Assembly (NCBI GenBank): GCA_046349975.1
Contig: JAXMBH010000027.1
Coordinates: 1 to 64,000, forward strand
From: JABDGM01 sp046349975
GTDB taxonomy: Bacteria; Planctomycetota; Planctomycetia; Pirellulales; Lacipirellulaceae
Direction of reading: 5' to 3'
Length of the DNA: 64,000 nucleotides
Of the stretch, positions 39,515 through 48,170 are shown piece by piece (position 1 is the first letter of the stretch; every line of letters begins with the position of its first letter). A program made the position numbers and the translations under genes. The notes under the pieces were generated by a model, which saw only the letters and a program-made list of their open reading frames with translations, made no database searches and was not told the origin of the DNA.

Positions 39515-39958
39515 CTACGTAGACCGCAGTCGCATATAAAGCTCCTGCAGCGCCGCCATGCACGAGCGGCCGTCGGCGGCGAGCGTGTGGCACTGAGCTT
39601 CTCCGGATTTTGACTTGGCCAGCACTTCGCGAATTCGTACCGGCGTCCCTTCTTCGACATCCGCTTCCACATCTTCGTACTTGAGACCGAAGCACATGCA
39701 GATCGGCGCATTCGCATCGTGCGGATACACCGGGTGCTTGAGCTCATCGGTCAGCACCACCGCGCCGAACTGGTTGAAGTACGCCACGTCGCAGCGATAG
39801 AAATTGCAGAACCACGCCGAGTCCAGCATCTTCGCCCGCGATTCGGGCCGAATGTGCGTATCCAGCGGCCCGCTGTTCACCGGCAGCCCTAGATTGCTAC
39901 ACCGCGGGCAGTACGCCCGGCCATCATCTTCAGGTTCGCGAACGAAAGCTTTGTTCAT
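39515..39958 (-). CDS. CopZ-type zinc/[2Fe-2S] domain protein
   Basis: The 147 residues resemble the N-terminal domain of Archaeoglobus-type CopZ copper chaperones, without the HMA metal-binding domain. A zinc-type CPRC (C17, C20) and WFCNFYRCDVAYFNQFGAV (C51, C56) match the zf-CopZ pattern. ICMCFGLKYEDVEADVEEG (C87, C89) with later C123 and C133 resembles a BFD-like [2Fe-2S] site. Start at ATG 39958; the frame continues a little upstream. It may accept or reduce metal for a partner not visible here. Confidence 0.75.
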   Translation of the reverse strand: MNKAFVREPEDDGRAYCPRCSNLGLPVNSGPLDTHIRPESRAKMLDSAWFCNFYRCDVAYFNQFGAVVLTDELKHPVYPHDANAPICMCFGLKYEDVEADVEEGTPVRIREVLAKSKSGEAQCHTLAADGRSCMAALQELYMRLRST

Positions 39959-39962
39959 CACA

Positions 39963-40058
39963 CGTAGGACGGACAATTCTGTCGGTCCGCCCTAATTTGA
40001 AACTCTAAGGTGAACCAAAATAGCTGAATCAAGGACGGACAGAAATATCCGACCTACC
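39963..40058. repeat. Inverted repeat GTAGGACGG (family C)
   Basis: The left part GTAGGACGGACAATTCTGTC then GGTCCGCC and the right part AAGGACGGACAGAAATATCC then GACCTAC. It lies directly upstream of the CopZ-type gene and downstream of the aminotransferase. Confidence 0.75.
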
Positions 40059-40086
40059 ATCACCTTGCCGCTTTATCCAGCACCTC

Positions 40087-41013
40087 TCACAGCAACTTCA
40101 GCGCCTGATTCGCCTCCACATACTTCCGCACAAAATCCTTGTACGCCGCCGCCACCTTACGAGTGAGCTCACCGCCGCCGGCCGGGAATTCGCGCCACGT
40201 GCCGCCTTCCAGCCGAATCGCGCTCACCGGCATCACCTCGCGCGTGGCGCTCGTGACAAAGCACTCGCTCGCCGCCTCAATGTCCTTCGCGCGCAACTCG
40301 CGTTCCACCAATGTGAAGCCGTACGAGGCGCTCATCTTCGCGATGGATGCTTTCGTAATGCCGCGCAAAATGCCCGACTGGGCGCTCGGCGTCACGACCT
40401 TGCCGTCGATCACAAACAGCACGTTGCTGTTCGAGGCCTCGGTCACAACGCCCGCCGGGTTGAGCATGAGGCAGTCGTCGGCGCCCATGCCGATGGCTTC
40501 CGACACGCCCAGGATGTTGTTGAGGTAGTTGCCGCTCTTAATATCCGGGCTGAGTGACTCGACGGGGTTACGTCGCACGTGCGTGACGGCGAGTCGCATT
40601 CCGATGGAGTAATGCTCAGGCTTCCACTTCGGCACTTCCTTCACAATGATGACGAAGCTGCTCTTGAGGTCGGCCGCCGGAATCAGGTCAAGTGCCCCGG
40701 TGCCGCGGGTAACATGCCAGCGAATGAATACGTCCTGCCCGGCCGGCACGGGCGCCGCGGCGGCAGTGCGACGCATCTCTTCCAGCATCTCCTCGCGCGA
40801 TTGCGAGATCTTCATCGCGATGAGCCGGGCCGAGTTGTCGAGGCGGTCGAAATGCTCCTGGCAGAAGAGCGGCACGCCGTCGTACGTGCGGAACACTTCG
40901 TAGATCGAGTCACCGTACAGGAAGCCACGGTCAAGGATGGAAATCTTGGCCTCTTCAATCGGCGTGATGACGCCGTTCACGTTCGCCATCCGGCGGAAGG
41001 CAGGTACAGTCAT
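40087..41013 (-). CDS. PLP-dependent class IV aminotransferase (IlvE or PabC-like)
   Basis: Fold-type IV PLP enzyme, most like branched-chain amino acid aminotransferase; D-amino-acid transaminase or aminodeoxychorismate lyase cannot be excluded. The 308 residues contain ILDRGFLYGDSIYEVFRTYD, the catalytic Lys159 in SLSPDIKSGNYLNNILG, and DDCLMLNPAGVVTEASNSNV, then ITKASIAKMSASYGFTLVER. ECFVTSATREVMPVSAIRLE lies near the C-terminus. Start at ATG 41013, or at MANVNG 24 bases later. Transcribed away from the sigma54 activator gene. Confidence 0.9.
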   Translation of the reverse strand: MTVPAFRRMANVNGVITPIEEAKISILDRGFLYGDSIYEVFRTYDGVPLFCQEHFDRLDNSARLIAMKISQSREEMLEEMRRTAAAAPVPAGQDVFIRWHVTRGTGALDLIPAADLKSSFVIIVKEVPKWKPEHYSIGMRLAVTHVRRNPVESLSPDIKSGNYLNNILGVSEAIGMGADDCLMLNPAGVVTEASNSNVLFVIDGKVVTPSAQSGILRGITKASIAKMSASYGFTLVERELRAKDIEAASECFVTSATREVMPVSAIRLEGGTWREFPAGGGELTRKVAAAYKDFVRKYVEANQALKLL

Positions 41014-41339
41014 AGCAGTTGGAATTTTCTCGGTTTCAGGCGGCCGGCGAAGTGCTCAAAATGAGCCGAAATCAGCCGTGCCTGTCGCATTTTAGGCCTT
41101 CTCACCCAGTGACATAAGCGGCCGAACCCGCCGCCGTGCGCAGCCGTGGCTACGCGAGGGCCCAACTTTATGAGCCAAACGCTAGCAGCACGCCTGGGCA
41201 CGTTCAACAAAACCGTGATTTTCCTAAAGATTCAGTTGACACTCGATTGCACACCCCCCATAATCCGGGCAACTTGTCACAGATGGAGGCCTCCGAAGCC
41301 ACTTCCCACACGCGCCAGCCGCGTAGAAATGGAGGGCTG

Positions 41340-42392
41340 ATGACCGCACATCCGGCAGTGCGCGGCCAGAACTCCGAATCTCATCGCACGCCATCGTCCG
41401 CAGGCGACACGACCAAAAAAATATATTGCGAATCCAACGCCGCGCTCAGCTTGCGCGCTCAAATTGACTGCATCGCCCCACGCCCTGCCACGGTGCTCAT
41501 CGAGGGCGAAACCGGTGTGGGCAAGGAGGTCGCAGCCCGGCAGATTCATACCCTGAGCCCGCGCGCGGCCCGGCCGTTCGTGCCCGTCGACTGCACGGTG
41601 TTTTCCACGGAACTCATGGAGTCGCAACTCTTCGGCCACGTAAAAGGGGCCTTTACCGGCGCCGTCGGAGCAGCGCTCGGCTTTGTACGCTGTGCCGATG
41701 GCGGCACGCTGTTTCTCGATGAAATCGGCGAGTTGCCGCTCTCCGTGCAGGCCAAGCTGCTCCGCTGCCTGCAGGAACGCACCGTGGTGCCGGTCGGCGG
41801 CGTCGAGCCCATTCCCGTTGATCTGCGGATCATTGCGGCAACCCACCGCGACCTGGCCGCTATGGTCCGCGATGGCGCCTTCCGCCAGGATTTATACTTT
41901 CGCCTGAACGTCGTCCGGCTAAGCATCGAGCCGCTTCGCGAGCGCCGCGACGAAATTCTTACGCTCGCCAAAGTCTTTCTTGGCGATATCGCCGCAATGT
42001 ACGGCGAGCCGGTGAAGAGCCTTACAGCCGCTGCCGAAGCGGCCCTGGTCCGATACGACTGGCCGGGCAACGTGCGCGAGCTCCGCAATGCGATCGAGCG
42101 GGCTTTTTTGTTCTGTGCCGACCGCACGATCGATACCGCCCACCTGCCGGCCGAAATCCGGGCGGCCAATGTGCCGCCGCAAGCGGCGGATCCGTGGACG
42201 AACCCTACCTTCGAAGAGGATTCCATCCCGCGCCTGGCCGATGCCGAGCGCCTGCTTATCGCCCGCGTACTCAAGGTCACCGGCGGCAACCAATCCGATG
42301 CTGCCCGCCTCCTCGATATCGAGCGCCACCGCCTCCGCCGCAAGATCGTGCACCACGGACTCGAGCACCTGGCTCGCATTCGTCCTCGCTAA
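41340..42392 (+). CDS. Sigma54-dependent transcriptional activator without a receiver domain
   Basis: Enhancer-binding AAA+ protein. The 350 residues (ATG 41340 preceded by GGAGGG) have almost no N-terminal sensory domain: Walker A GETGVGKE starts at residue 56. The sigma54-contacting GAFTGA is at 103-108, Walker B GGTLFLDEIGELP near 121-133, then the sensor segments RIIAATHRDLAAMVRDGAF and YDWPGNVRELRNAIERAF. A Fis-type HTH GGNQSDAARLLDIERHRLRR forms the C-terminus. Upstream in-frame ATGs (41136, 41283) are less likely. The adjacent receiver-like and PEP-CTERM genes are plausible targets. The 326 bases before it, which form a divergent promoter region with the aminotransferase, show no clear motif. 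Confidence 0.92.
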   Translation: MTAHPAVRGQNSESHRTPSSAGDTTKKIYCESNAALSLRAQIDCIAPRPATVLIEGETGVGKEVAARQIHTLSPRAARPFVPVDCTVFSTELMESQLFGHVKGAFTGAVGAALGFVRCADGGTLFLDEIGELPLSVQAKLLRCLQERTVVPVGGVEPIPVDLRIIAATHRDLAAMVRDGAFRQDLYFRLNVVRLSIEPLRERRDEILTLAKVFLGDIAAMYGEPVKSLTAAAEAALVRYDWPGNVRELRNAIERAFLFCADRTIDTAHLPAEIRAANVPPQAADPWTNPTFEEDSIPRLADAERLLIARVLKVTGGNQSDAARLLDIERHRLRRKIVHHGLEHLARIRPR

Positions 42393-42443
42393 GCGAAGCA
42401 TATCGATCGCAAAGCTGCAGCCGCCGCGCGGGTGATTGCATTC

Positions 42444-42530
42444 TTAACCGCTAATGAAGGCTAACGACCGCTAATAGCCCAGTTAATTATTCAATCATTA
42501 GCGCTGTTGTTAGCGAGAATTAGCGGTTTC
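42444..42530. repeat. Inverted tandem-unit repeat (family B, unit CGCTAATAG)
   Basis: The left arm AACCGCTAATGAAGGCTAAC then GACCGCTAATAG faces ATTAGCGCTGTTGTTAGCGA then GAATTAGCGGTT. The 476-base gap 42393-42868 also contains a one-armed tract GCAATCTCCGCACCTCTGCG then AGA near 42552-42574 and the sigma54-like site below. Confidence 0.7.
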
Positions 42531-42804
42531 CTGGCCGCTGTCTCGGCCTTCTGCAATCTCCGCACCTCTGCGAGAAACTCCTCTCTACACGTTCGGAATA
42601 AAACGTTCCATTGGTCCGTCTTGTTCCATCTGCCGTGTAAGTTCTCGCTCGCGTTTAACTTGCGCACTGCACCGCAGTTGAAGTTGGAACATAGCGCACC
42701 AACTTCAAGTTTTCTCTCAGCATGATTCTGTGCGACGCATGAATCGCCGCAACTTCTTTTTGCCCAAGCACGTTACGGCGCGATCTCCGCGCGCTGTGAA
42801 CGAT

Positions 42805-42820
42805 TGGCATCGTGTTCGCT
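42805..42820 (+). promoter_or_regulatory. Possible sigma54 (-24/-12) promoter
   Basis: TGGCAT-N5-TCGCT, with the invariant GG and GC dinucleotides at the right 10-base distance; two departures from TGGCAC-N5-TTGCA. It lies 49 bases before the receiver-like gene and downstream of a sigma54 activator gene. Confidence 0.35.
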
Positions 42821-42868
42821 TTAGTGCCGCCTCGTCCACTCACGGCGAACACTTCTTCGAGTTGTCTA

Positions 42869-43354
42869 ATGGTGAACCACAACGCGACCTGCGGACTTGT
42901 CGTCACGCACGCTGCGCGCTCTACGCCGCTCGTCGACGAATTTCTTGGCCTCTGTGAATGGCCTTTGCTCTCGCAGCCCACGCTCCGCACCGTCGTGGAA
43001 CAAATTCAAATCGCGTCTCCGCTCTGCATTGTCTTCTGGCTCGATGCCATGGGGGAGCTCGCCGCAGCGTCGAAGCTGGTGTCGCAACTCCGCGCCCGCG
43101 GCCCACGACCGTTCCGCATCGCAGTAGCCAACAATCTCGCTCCCGAAGTCGAACAAACCATGCGCGCCGCCGGCGTGCACACGTATCTCACCACGAACGG
43201 CAACATCTTCGCGCTCATTGAAGGCGCGCTGCGGCCGTTTATCGCCACAGTTTCCCCGCCGCACATCCGTGCCGCGCCGGTCCCGGAGGTGCCGGTGGCG
43301 ATCCGCGGACCGACCGAAGTTCGCGGTTCCCCGGCCCGCCTGCGGCCGCCGTGA
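42869..43354 (+). CDS. Receiver-like alpha/beta protein of unknown function
   Basis: No family is certain. The 161 residues alternate strands and helices in a response-regulator-like pattern: CGLVVTHAARSTPLVDEFLG, ASPLCIVFWLDAMGELAAAS (Asp at about the position of a phospho-acceptor), FRIAVANNLAPEVEQTMRAA then GVHTYLTT and IFALIEGALRPFI. The usual acidic pocket and the switch Thr/Lys are not clearly present, so it may be a pseudo-receiver. A Pro-rich tail follows residue 130. The start ATG 42869 is chosen over an upstream frame from 42812. Confidence 0.5.
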   Translation: MVNHNATCGLVVTHAARSTPLVDEFLGLCEWPLLSQPTLRTVVEQIQIASPLCIVFWLDAMGELAAASKLVSQLRARGPRPFRIAVANNLAPEVEQTMRAAGVHTYLTTNGNIFALIEGALRPFIATVSPPHIRAAPVPEVPVAIRGPTEVRGSPARLRPP

Positions 43355-43426
43355 TCTTACGCATTTCCACGAAATCAACCACTACCAGCTCTCGCAAATC
43401 AACCACCCATTACAAGGAGCCCGCTC

Positions 43427-43663
43427 ATGATCGCCATCTCGAATGAATCTCATCGCTACGACACGCAGTTCGAAGACGCCGAGTTCGATCGCTTCGAACG
43501 TTTCACCTACGCCCAACGCGGCGAATTCCCAGTTCGCTCTCATGCGGCCCGCTCACGGGCCAAGCTTCGTGGCCGTGCCACCAGCGCCGGCCGGCAGAAG
43601 GCCCGCTCGTTCAACGGCGCCAATCGCCGCGGCCGCGGCAAGCAGTGGGCCGCCGTCGGTTAG
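43427..43663 (+). CDS. Small basic protein of unknown function
   Basis: The 78-residue protein has a well-placed AAGGAG nine bases before the ATG. The N-terminal third is acidic-aromatic (YDTQFEDAEFDRFERFTYAQ). The rest is Arg/Ala/Gly-rich (SRAKLRGRATSAGRQKARSF, then NGANRRGRGKQWAAVG), which suggests nucleic-acid binding. No homologue is recalled. It lies 73 bases after the receiver-like gene and 69 before the first PEP-CTERM gene. Confidence 0.65.
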   Translation: MIAISNESHRYDTQFEDAEFDRFERFTYAQRGEFPVRSHAARSRAKLRGRATSAGRQKARSFNGANRRGRGKQWAAVG

Positions 43664-43732
43664 CCGCAGCGGCTAACTTCTGGCACTCGCTGCGATCTGC
43701 TCACACCTTTCACTGCGATTTGGAGACATCCT

Positions 43733-44566
43733 ATGCGCATCCTGCGATTTCTACGCGCCGGCATGAGCGCGTGCTTGATCTTGTTCCTGCTGACAACTGC
43801 CACGGCAAGGGCCGAATGGCTGGTGTTCACTGGCGGCCCCACCGTGTCGACCGGCGTGTGGCCAGCCGGCGCCGCCTACGCCGGCGGCGCTGTCGCGACC
43901 GGGAGCAACTTCGTGAACGGCAACAACGCCACGCCCTTCATTGGTCTCTCGCCGAATACGGTGAACAATCTGTCGTCCGATTACTTCGCCACCGGCCTAA
44001 CGCCCAATCCCGGCCCCAGCGTGTCGGCTATTGCGACGCCCTACAACGACAACGCCGACACCTACCACGTCGACCTCGACTTCAGCGGCACCGTGAGTTC
44101 CGCCGGCGCAGGTTTCCTGCCAGCGGGCACCACGATCGCAATCATCGACCTCGATATCAACGAGAACTATCTCAATATCAAGGCGACCAATCCGGCGAAT
44201 GTGGCCATCAACGCGCCGTGGCTCGCGCCGCCGAGCACCTGGTTCGACATGAACCTCGCGATGATCCCACAAGGCTCGCTCGGTGCGCCGCCGACTTTCA
44301 CCGCCGGTCCGCCGGGCGTCTACAACATGTTCGGCATCAACTGGAATTTCGACGTTGGCTTCTGGCAGTTCCAGACCACGCAGAACGTTCGCACGATCTC
44401 GTTCGACATGGCGAAATCTGGCGGCGGCAACCAGATCGGCGGCGGCGGCGCTGGCTGGGCGATCTATTCGCCGAGCGGGCCGAAAGTGCCTGAGCCGGCC
44501 ATCGGCTCGCTAATTCTCCTCGCTCTTGCCTCGTTCGCCGGCGTCACGCGCCGGCAGCGGTTGTAG
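43733..44566 (+). CDS. PEP-CTERM sorting-signal protein (first of four)
   Basis: Secreted surface or matrix protein processed by an exosortase, by family knowledge. The 277 residues begin with a signal peptide (MRILRFLRAGMSACLILFLL, then TTATARAE). They end with VPEPAIGSLILLALASFAG followed by VTRRQRL: the PEP motif, a membrane segment and a basic tail. The body is Gly/Asn/Pro-rich, with NENYLNIKATNPANVAINAP, and has no recognisable enzyme domain. Confidence 0.9.
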   Translation: MRILRFLRAGMSACLILFLLTTATARAEWLVFTGGPTVSTGVWPAGAAYAGGAVATGSNFVNGNNATPFIGLSPNTVNNLSSDYFATGLTPNPGPSVSAIATPYNDNADTYHVDLDFSGTVSSAGAGFLPAGTTIAIIDLDINENYLNIKATNPANVAINAPWLAPPSTWFDMNLAMIPQGSLGAPPTFTAGPPGVYNMFGINWNFDVGFWQFQTTQNVRTISFDMAKSGGGNQIGGGGAGWAIYSPSGPKVPEPAIGSLILLALASFAGVTRRQRL

Positions 44567-44641
44567 TCACTCGCTGGCTGCCGTCGGCCGCCATCTTCCC
44601 AAAACCATCCACTCCATTCCAACTCCGCAAAGGAAAGTCTC

Positions 44642-45688
44642 ATGGAAACACGCTCGCCGTTCCGTTCCGCCGCGCTCAGTATTTGCGCGCTCGCAAGCAT
44701 TGTCGCAACTCAATCGCTCGCCGACCCCATCACCGGCCGCGACATCCCGAAGTTCACGCAAAAGCCCATGGTCAACACGGCCATCCAGGGTCAGATCTAC
44801 TTCGGTCACGACGAATTCAGTACTGCGTACGGCGTCGGCAATGCGGCAAGCCCGCCGCTCAACTACCAAGGCCGGTTCATGGCCGATGACTTTGCCGACA
44901 AAGCCACCACGCCGGTCGTGCACGTCACTTGGTGGGGCTCGTACATCAACGACAACAATGCCGCCGCTCCGCAACCGCACGTGCAGAAATTCCTCATCGC
45001 GTTCGAATCCGACAATCCCGTCAGCCCGAACCAACCGTACAGCACCCCGAATCAGGTGCTGCAGTACGATGTCGTCACGCTGGGTGCGCTGTCGCCCGGC
45101 TCGGGGACGTTCACCGAGACACTCGTCCGCGGTCCCGATCCGGTTACGCAAGAAGCACTCTACAAGTACAACGCGGAGTTGCACCTCGGCAAAGAGTTCA
45201 ATCAGCAACCCGATACGGTGTACTGGCTGAAGATCGCCGCCCTGGTCGACGTGCCGCAACCGATCGTGGCGCCGATTCCGGCCGGCGTTACGCAATGGGG
45301 TTGGCACAATCGCGATTACACTATCAATAATCCGCTGGCTTCGACCGCGCCCAACGTGGTTCCCGGCGAGTTTCTGGACGGCTTGGTTCCCAACACCAAT
45401 CAGCCCATCTGGCACTTTCAGGACGATGCCGTTCAGGGCGACCTCCGCTTTACGCCTGGCGCTCCGCTGCTCAGCCAGCAAGTCGTCCAGTTGAACATGA
45501 CTCCCACCAATTACCTGTTCGTGAACACGACCGGCATCGGCCCGATCGATGGCCCGGCGGGCATCGAGCAGCACTCGAAGGACCTTGCCTTCGAGCTGTT
45601 CACCACGAAGGTGCCCGAGCCGGCAGCTTGCATGCTCGTCGCGATGGCAATCGCCGGCGTGGCTTCATTCCGCCGCCGCACTTTGTAA
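44642..45688 (+). CDS. PEP-CTERM sorting-signal protein (second of four)
   Basis: The 348 residues have a signal peptide (METRSPFRSAALSICALASI, then VATQSLADP) and the C-terminal VPEPAACMLVAMAIAGVASF followed by RRRTL. The body includes GRFMADDFADKATTPVVHVT then WWGSYIND, and VYWLKIAALVDVPQPIVAP, patterns seen in PEP-CTERM proteins with a beta-sandwich around exposed Trp-Trp. It follows the first copy after 75 bases. Confidence 0.9.
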   Translation: METRSPFRSAALSICALASIVATQSLADPITGRDIPKFTQKPMVNTAIQGQIYFGHDEFSTAYGVGNAASPPLNYQGRFMADDFADKATTPVVHVTWWGSYINDNNAAAPQPHVQKFLIAFESDNPVSPNQPYSTPNQVLQYDVVTLGALSPGSGTFTETLVRGPDPVTQEALYKYNAELHLGKEFNQQPDTVYWLKIAALVDVPQPIVAPIPAGVTQWGWHNRDYTINNPLASTAPNVVPGEFLDGLVPNTNQPIWHFQDDAVQGDLRFTPGAPLLSQQVVQLNMTPTNYLFVNTTGIGPIDGPAGIEQHSKDLAFELFTTKVPEPAACMLVAMAIAGVASFRRRTL

Positions 45689-45709
45689 TGCAACGGCCCA
45701 CGGCCCAAT

Positions 45710-45737
45710 CCGCAGGCGGCAGACTCGCCGCCTGCGG
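45710..45737. other. Perfect hairpin between PEP-CTERM genes 2 and 3
   Basis: An 11-base stem CCGCAGGCGGC/GCCGCCTGCGG with loop AGACTC and no T run. It may mark the 3' end of the second gene or attenuate read-through. Confidence 0.5.
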
Positions 45738-45805
45738 CCGGCCAGCCGCCGCATCTCTATCCACTCCTCCTCATGTTTTGCTTCAACACACTCCCGCTAC
45801 GCACT

Positions 45806-46423
45806 ATGGTTTTCGCCACCAAGACTTTGAAATTCTCAACCGCACTGTCGCTCGTCGTCGTGGCGATCGTCACAAACGCGGCCGCTTCAACGATCGTCTT
45901 CAACAACATCCCTGCCGCGCCGCAGTATTATCAGAACGCCGGCAATACGCTGGGAACCTTCGGCAACACATATAACATCACGGCGACGACGTTCACGCCC
46001 ACCGCATCCGGCCTCCTCGACGAACTGACGCTCGGCCTCACATACTTAAGCGGCGCCAACTCGGTAACCCTGCGGCTCTCGCCGGATACCGCCGGCCTCC
46101 CCGGCTCACCGATTTGGCAAACTGCCGTGCCGCCCGCGCCGGGCTTCGGTTCGCTACTGAGCGTTACGGGCATTGGCGGCCCGCTCTTGAATGCCGGTCA
46201 AACCTACTGGCTCGAAGGCGTGGCCCCGCTGACCCCGCCCACGCTGCACAGCTGGTGGACCAACAATCAAGGCGATGCTGGCCCCGTAATCGCCAGCGGC
46301 AACTATGTCGCCAACACGCAGCGATTCTCACTCCGCGTCGGTGTGGTCACCGTTCCAGAACCCGCCACGTGCGTGCTGCTGATCGGCGCTTGCTGTGGCG
46401 TTGCGGTCATCCGTCGCCGATAG
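45806..46423 (+). CDS. PEP-CTERM sorting-signal protein (third of four)
   Basis: About 205 residues from ATG 45806 (an ATG at 45773 would add 11). Signal peptide: MVFATKTLKFSTALSLVVVA, then IVTNAAAS. The body holds TATTFTPTASGLLDELTLGL and SVTLRLSPDTAGLPGSPIWQ, typical of choice-of-anchor-type PEP-CTERM proteins. The C-terminus is VPEPATCVLLIGACCGVAVI followed by RRR. Start choice is uncertain because neither ATG has a good ribosome-binding site. Confidence 0.85.
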   Translation: MVFATKTLKFSTALSLVVVAIVTNAAASTIVFNNIPAAPQYYQNAGNTLGTFGNTYNITATTFTPTASGLLDELTLGLTYLSGANSVTLRLSPDTAGLPGSPIWQTAVPPAPGFGSLLSVTGIGGPLLNAGQTYWLEGVAPLTPPTLHSWWTNNQGDAGPVIASGNYVANTQRFSLRVGVVTVPEPATCVLLIGACCGVAVIRRR

Positions 46424-46513
46424 TCGCGTGCCTTAGTGCAAGACAGTTGCCGATTCATAACCTGTTCGTTGAATTTCCAGCGTCTCATCTCCTATCGATA
46501 CGAAAGCCAGCTC

Positions 46514-47461
46514 ATGAAATACAAACTTACGATCGCAGCATTCGCCATCGCGACGGCCATTGCCGTGTTGCCGACACCCGCTCATGCCTACCTCGGCGGC
46601 TTCGAAGGCGCCGACGGCTATCAACCATTCCTTAACGATGTCTCCGTCTACAACGCCGGCGCATTCGGCGCGAACGCCGGCGGCGGTTCGTACACGCCGC
46701 TTCCACCCAACACGGGCTTGTGGAAGAAACTGCAGGGCCCATTGTGGCCCACGCCGGGCACCGCCGGCGGCGTGGCGTATGCCACCGGTCACCAGAACTA
46801 CGACCGCACCAACCCGGGCACTTCCGATCAGGCGCTCATCATCACGACGAACGCCGACGGCTGGACCGGCGGCTCCCAAGAATATTCCTACAACATCGAC
46901 AGCTACGATCTCGGCGGCTTTAGCCCGGCGAGCACGGCTGGCAACGTCGTAAAAATCTCGTTCTGGTCTTGCTCGTATCTGCCAGGCACGTCTGAAGGCG
47001 GCGGCCTCGGCCCCAACACGCTCGCCAACACCGTCTCCTTCTTCGATAGCAGCGGCAACCTCGGCTTCGCGGTCGGCGGCATCCAGCCTGGCACGAGCAC
47101 CGACTTCGCCGCCTACAACGTGGGCAGCTGGGTGCAATCATCCGTTGCTGTCGGCACCAACAGCTTCCATCGTTGGGATATCACGCTCGATCTCGGCGCT
47201 CAGACCGTGTCGATCGACGTGTTCGAAAGCGCGGTGCTCACGCCGCTTGTTTCAAACGCCCCGCTCATCAACCCGATGAGCGATTTCTCGCAGCTACGGT
47301 TCCTCAGCGCTCCTGGTGTGAACAACGCCAAGGTGTGGGCCCTCGACGACTTTTCCATGATGCTCCGCGCCGTGCCCGAGCCAGCGACGGCGACTCTGCT
47401 AGCGATTGCCTCAAGCCTGCTTACGGTGATTCGACGACGCCCGTCGTTGATCAATGGATGA
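46514..47461 (+). CDS. PEP-CTERM sorting-signal protein (fourth of four)
   Basis: The 315 residues from ATG 46514 start MKYKLTIAAFAIATAIAVLP, then TPAHAYLGG (signal cleavage after AHA). They contain GGFEGADGYQPFLNDVSVYN and LPGTSEGGGLGPNTLANTVS, and end AVPEPATATLLAIASSLLTV followed by IRRRPSLING. The body resembles a lectin-like sandwich around HRWDITLDLGAQTVSIDVFE. An open frame upstream to 46436 is ignored. An intrinsic terminator follows after about 115 bases. Confidence 0.9.
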   Translation: MKYKLTIAAFAIATAIAVLPTPAHAYLGGFEGADGYQPFLNDVSVYNAGAFGANAGGGSYTPLPPNTGLWKKLQGPLWPTPGTAGGVAYATGHQNYDRTNPGTSDQALIITTNADGWTGGSQEYSYNIDSYDLGGFSPASTAGNVVKISFWSCSYLPGTSEGGGLGPNTLANTVSFFDSSGNLGFAVGGIQPGTSTDFAAYNVGSWVQSSVAVGTNSFHRWDITLDLGAQTVSIDVFESAVLTPLVSNAPLINPMSDFSQLRFLSAPGVNNAKVWALDDFSMMLRAVPEPATATLLAIASSLLTVIRRRPSLING

Positions 47462-47574
47462 CCGAACGACCAGCGTATTTCCGACCTCCTGCTCCGTGTT
47501 CGCGGTCCGCTGGCCTAGTCAGCCGTACCGCCGGCGTCGTGGTTGATCGCCGCAGCACAAGAGCGGTTCCTTGG

Positions 47575-47610
47575 CACAGGCCCTCCCTATCGAGGAGGGC
47601 CTGTGTTTTT
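47575..47610 (+). terminator. Intrinsic terminator after the PEP-CTERM cluster
   Basis: A perfect 12-base stem CACAGGCCCTCC/GGAGGGCCTGTG with a 7-base loop is followed by TTTTTC. It separates the cluster from the His-rich protein gene; the rest of the 301-base gap shows nothing. Confidence 0.9.
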
Positions 47611-47762
47611 CTTATTGGTCATCGATTGGTCGCCGTGCGAACACTCTCCGCTTCGCCTGCGTAGCAGTGCCCACGGCGCGGCTTGCTGCTGTTCGCCGCC
47701 GATGGCTACAATTGCTGGCAATCCCTCGGCAGCACGCCGTACCCGCTGGTTCAGTCCACCAA

Positions 47763-48170
47763 ATGCATCACTTCCGAAAAATCCTGGCTTCCGCGCTGCT
47801 GGCCACTTACGCCAGCATCTCGCTGCTCGGCCAGGGTTTGCATCTGCTCACGCCGGATGACGGCCACCACCACGACCATGCCGCGGTGGCTCTCAGCCAC
47901 CCGTCGCACGCGCACGCTCACGGCTCGTGCGGCGACCATCACGAATACCCGCAGGCAGGGCAGGGCGGCAGTGCCGACTTGGTTGCCGGCGACCACGATT
48001 GTGAAATCTGCGAATTTCTGGCCCAGGCCAAGAGTGCAGCGCCGCAAATCACGGCTCCGCTTGATCTGCAGGCAGTCGTCGCAGATCTGCAAGCGCACAC
48101 ACCCGCCTTTCATTCGCCGCTCATCATCGGCCTCCCCGCCGCCCGCGGGCCGCCGCAACTTCTCGCCTAG
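47763..48170 (+). CDS. Histidine-rich secreted protein, DUF2946-like
   Basis: The 135 residues begin MHHFRKILASALLATYASIS then LLGQGLH, a signal-like segment. A His cluster follows (DDGHHHDHAAVALSHPSHAH then AHGSCGDHHE), with a CxxC (DHDCEICEFLAQAKSA, near residue 80) and an ending HSPLIIGLPAARGPPQLLA. The order His-rich segment, CxxC and a final RGPP-type end recalls DUF2946 proteins, thought to bind transition metals (recollection, unsure). ATG 47763 is chosen over an upstream frame. No metal transporter is adjacent. Confidence 0.65.
   Translation: MHHFRKILASALLATYASISLLGQGLHLLTPDDGHHHDHAAVALSHPSHAHAHGSCGDHHEYPQAGQGGSADLVAGDHDCEICEFLAQAKSAAPQITAPLDLQAVVADLQAHTPAFHSPLIIGLPAARGPPQLLA

Noticed and set aside
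42730..42957. Open frame MRRMNRRNFF ahead of the receiver-like gene
   Set aside because: No ribosome-binding site, overlaps the next gene in another frame, and its composition shows no protein-like pattern.
43690..43708. TGGCACTCGCTGCGAT upstream of the first PEP-CTERM gene as a sigma54 promoter
   Set aside because: The GG to GC distance is two bases short, so the -24/-12 spacing rule is broken.
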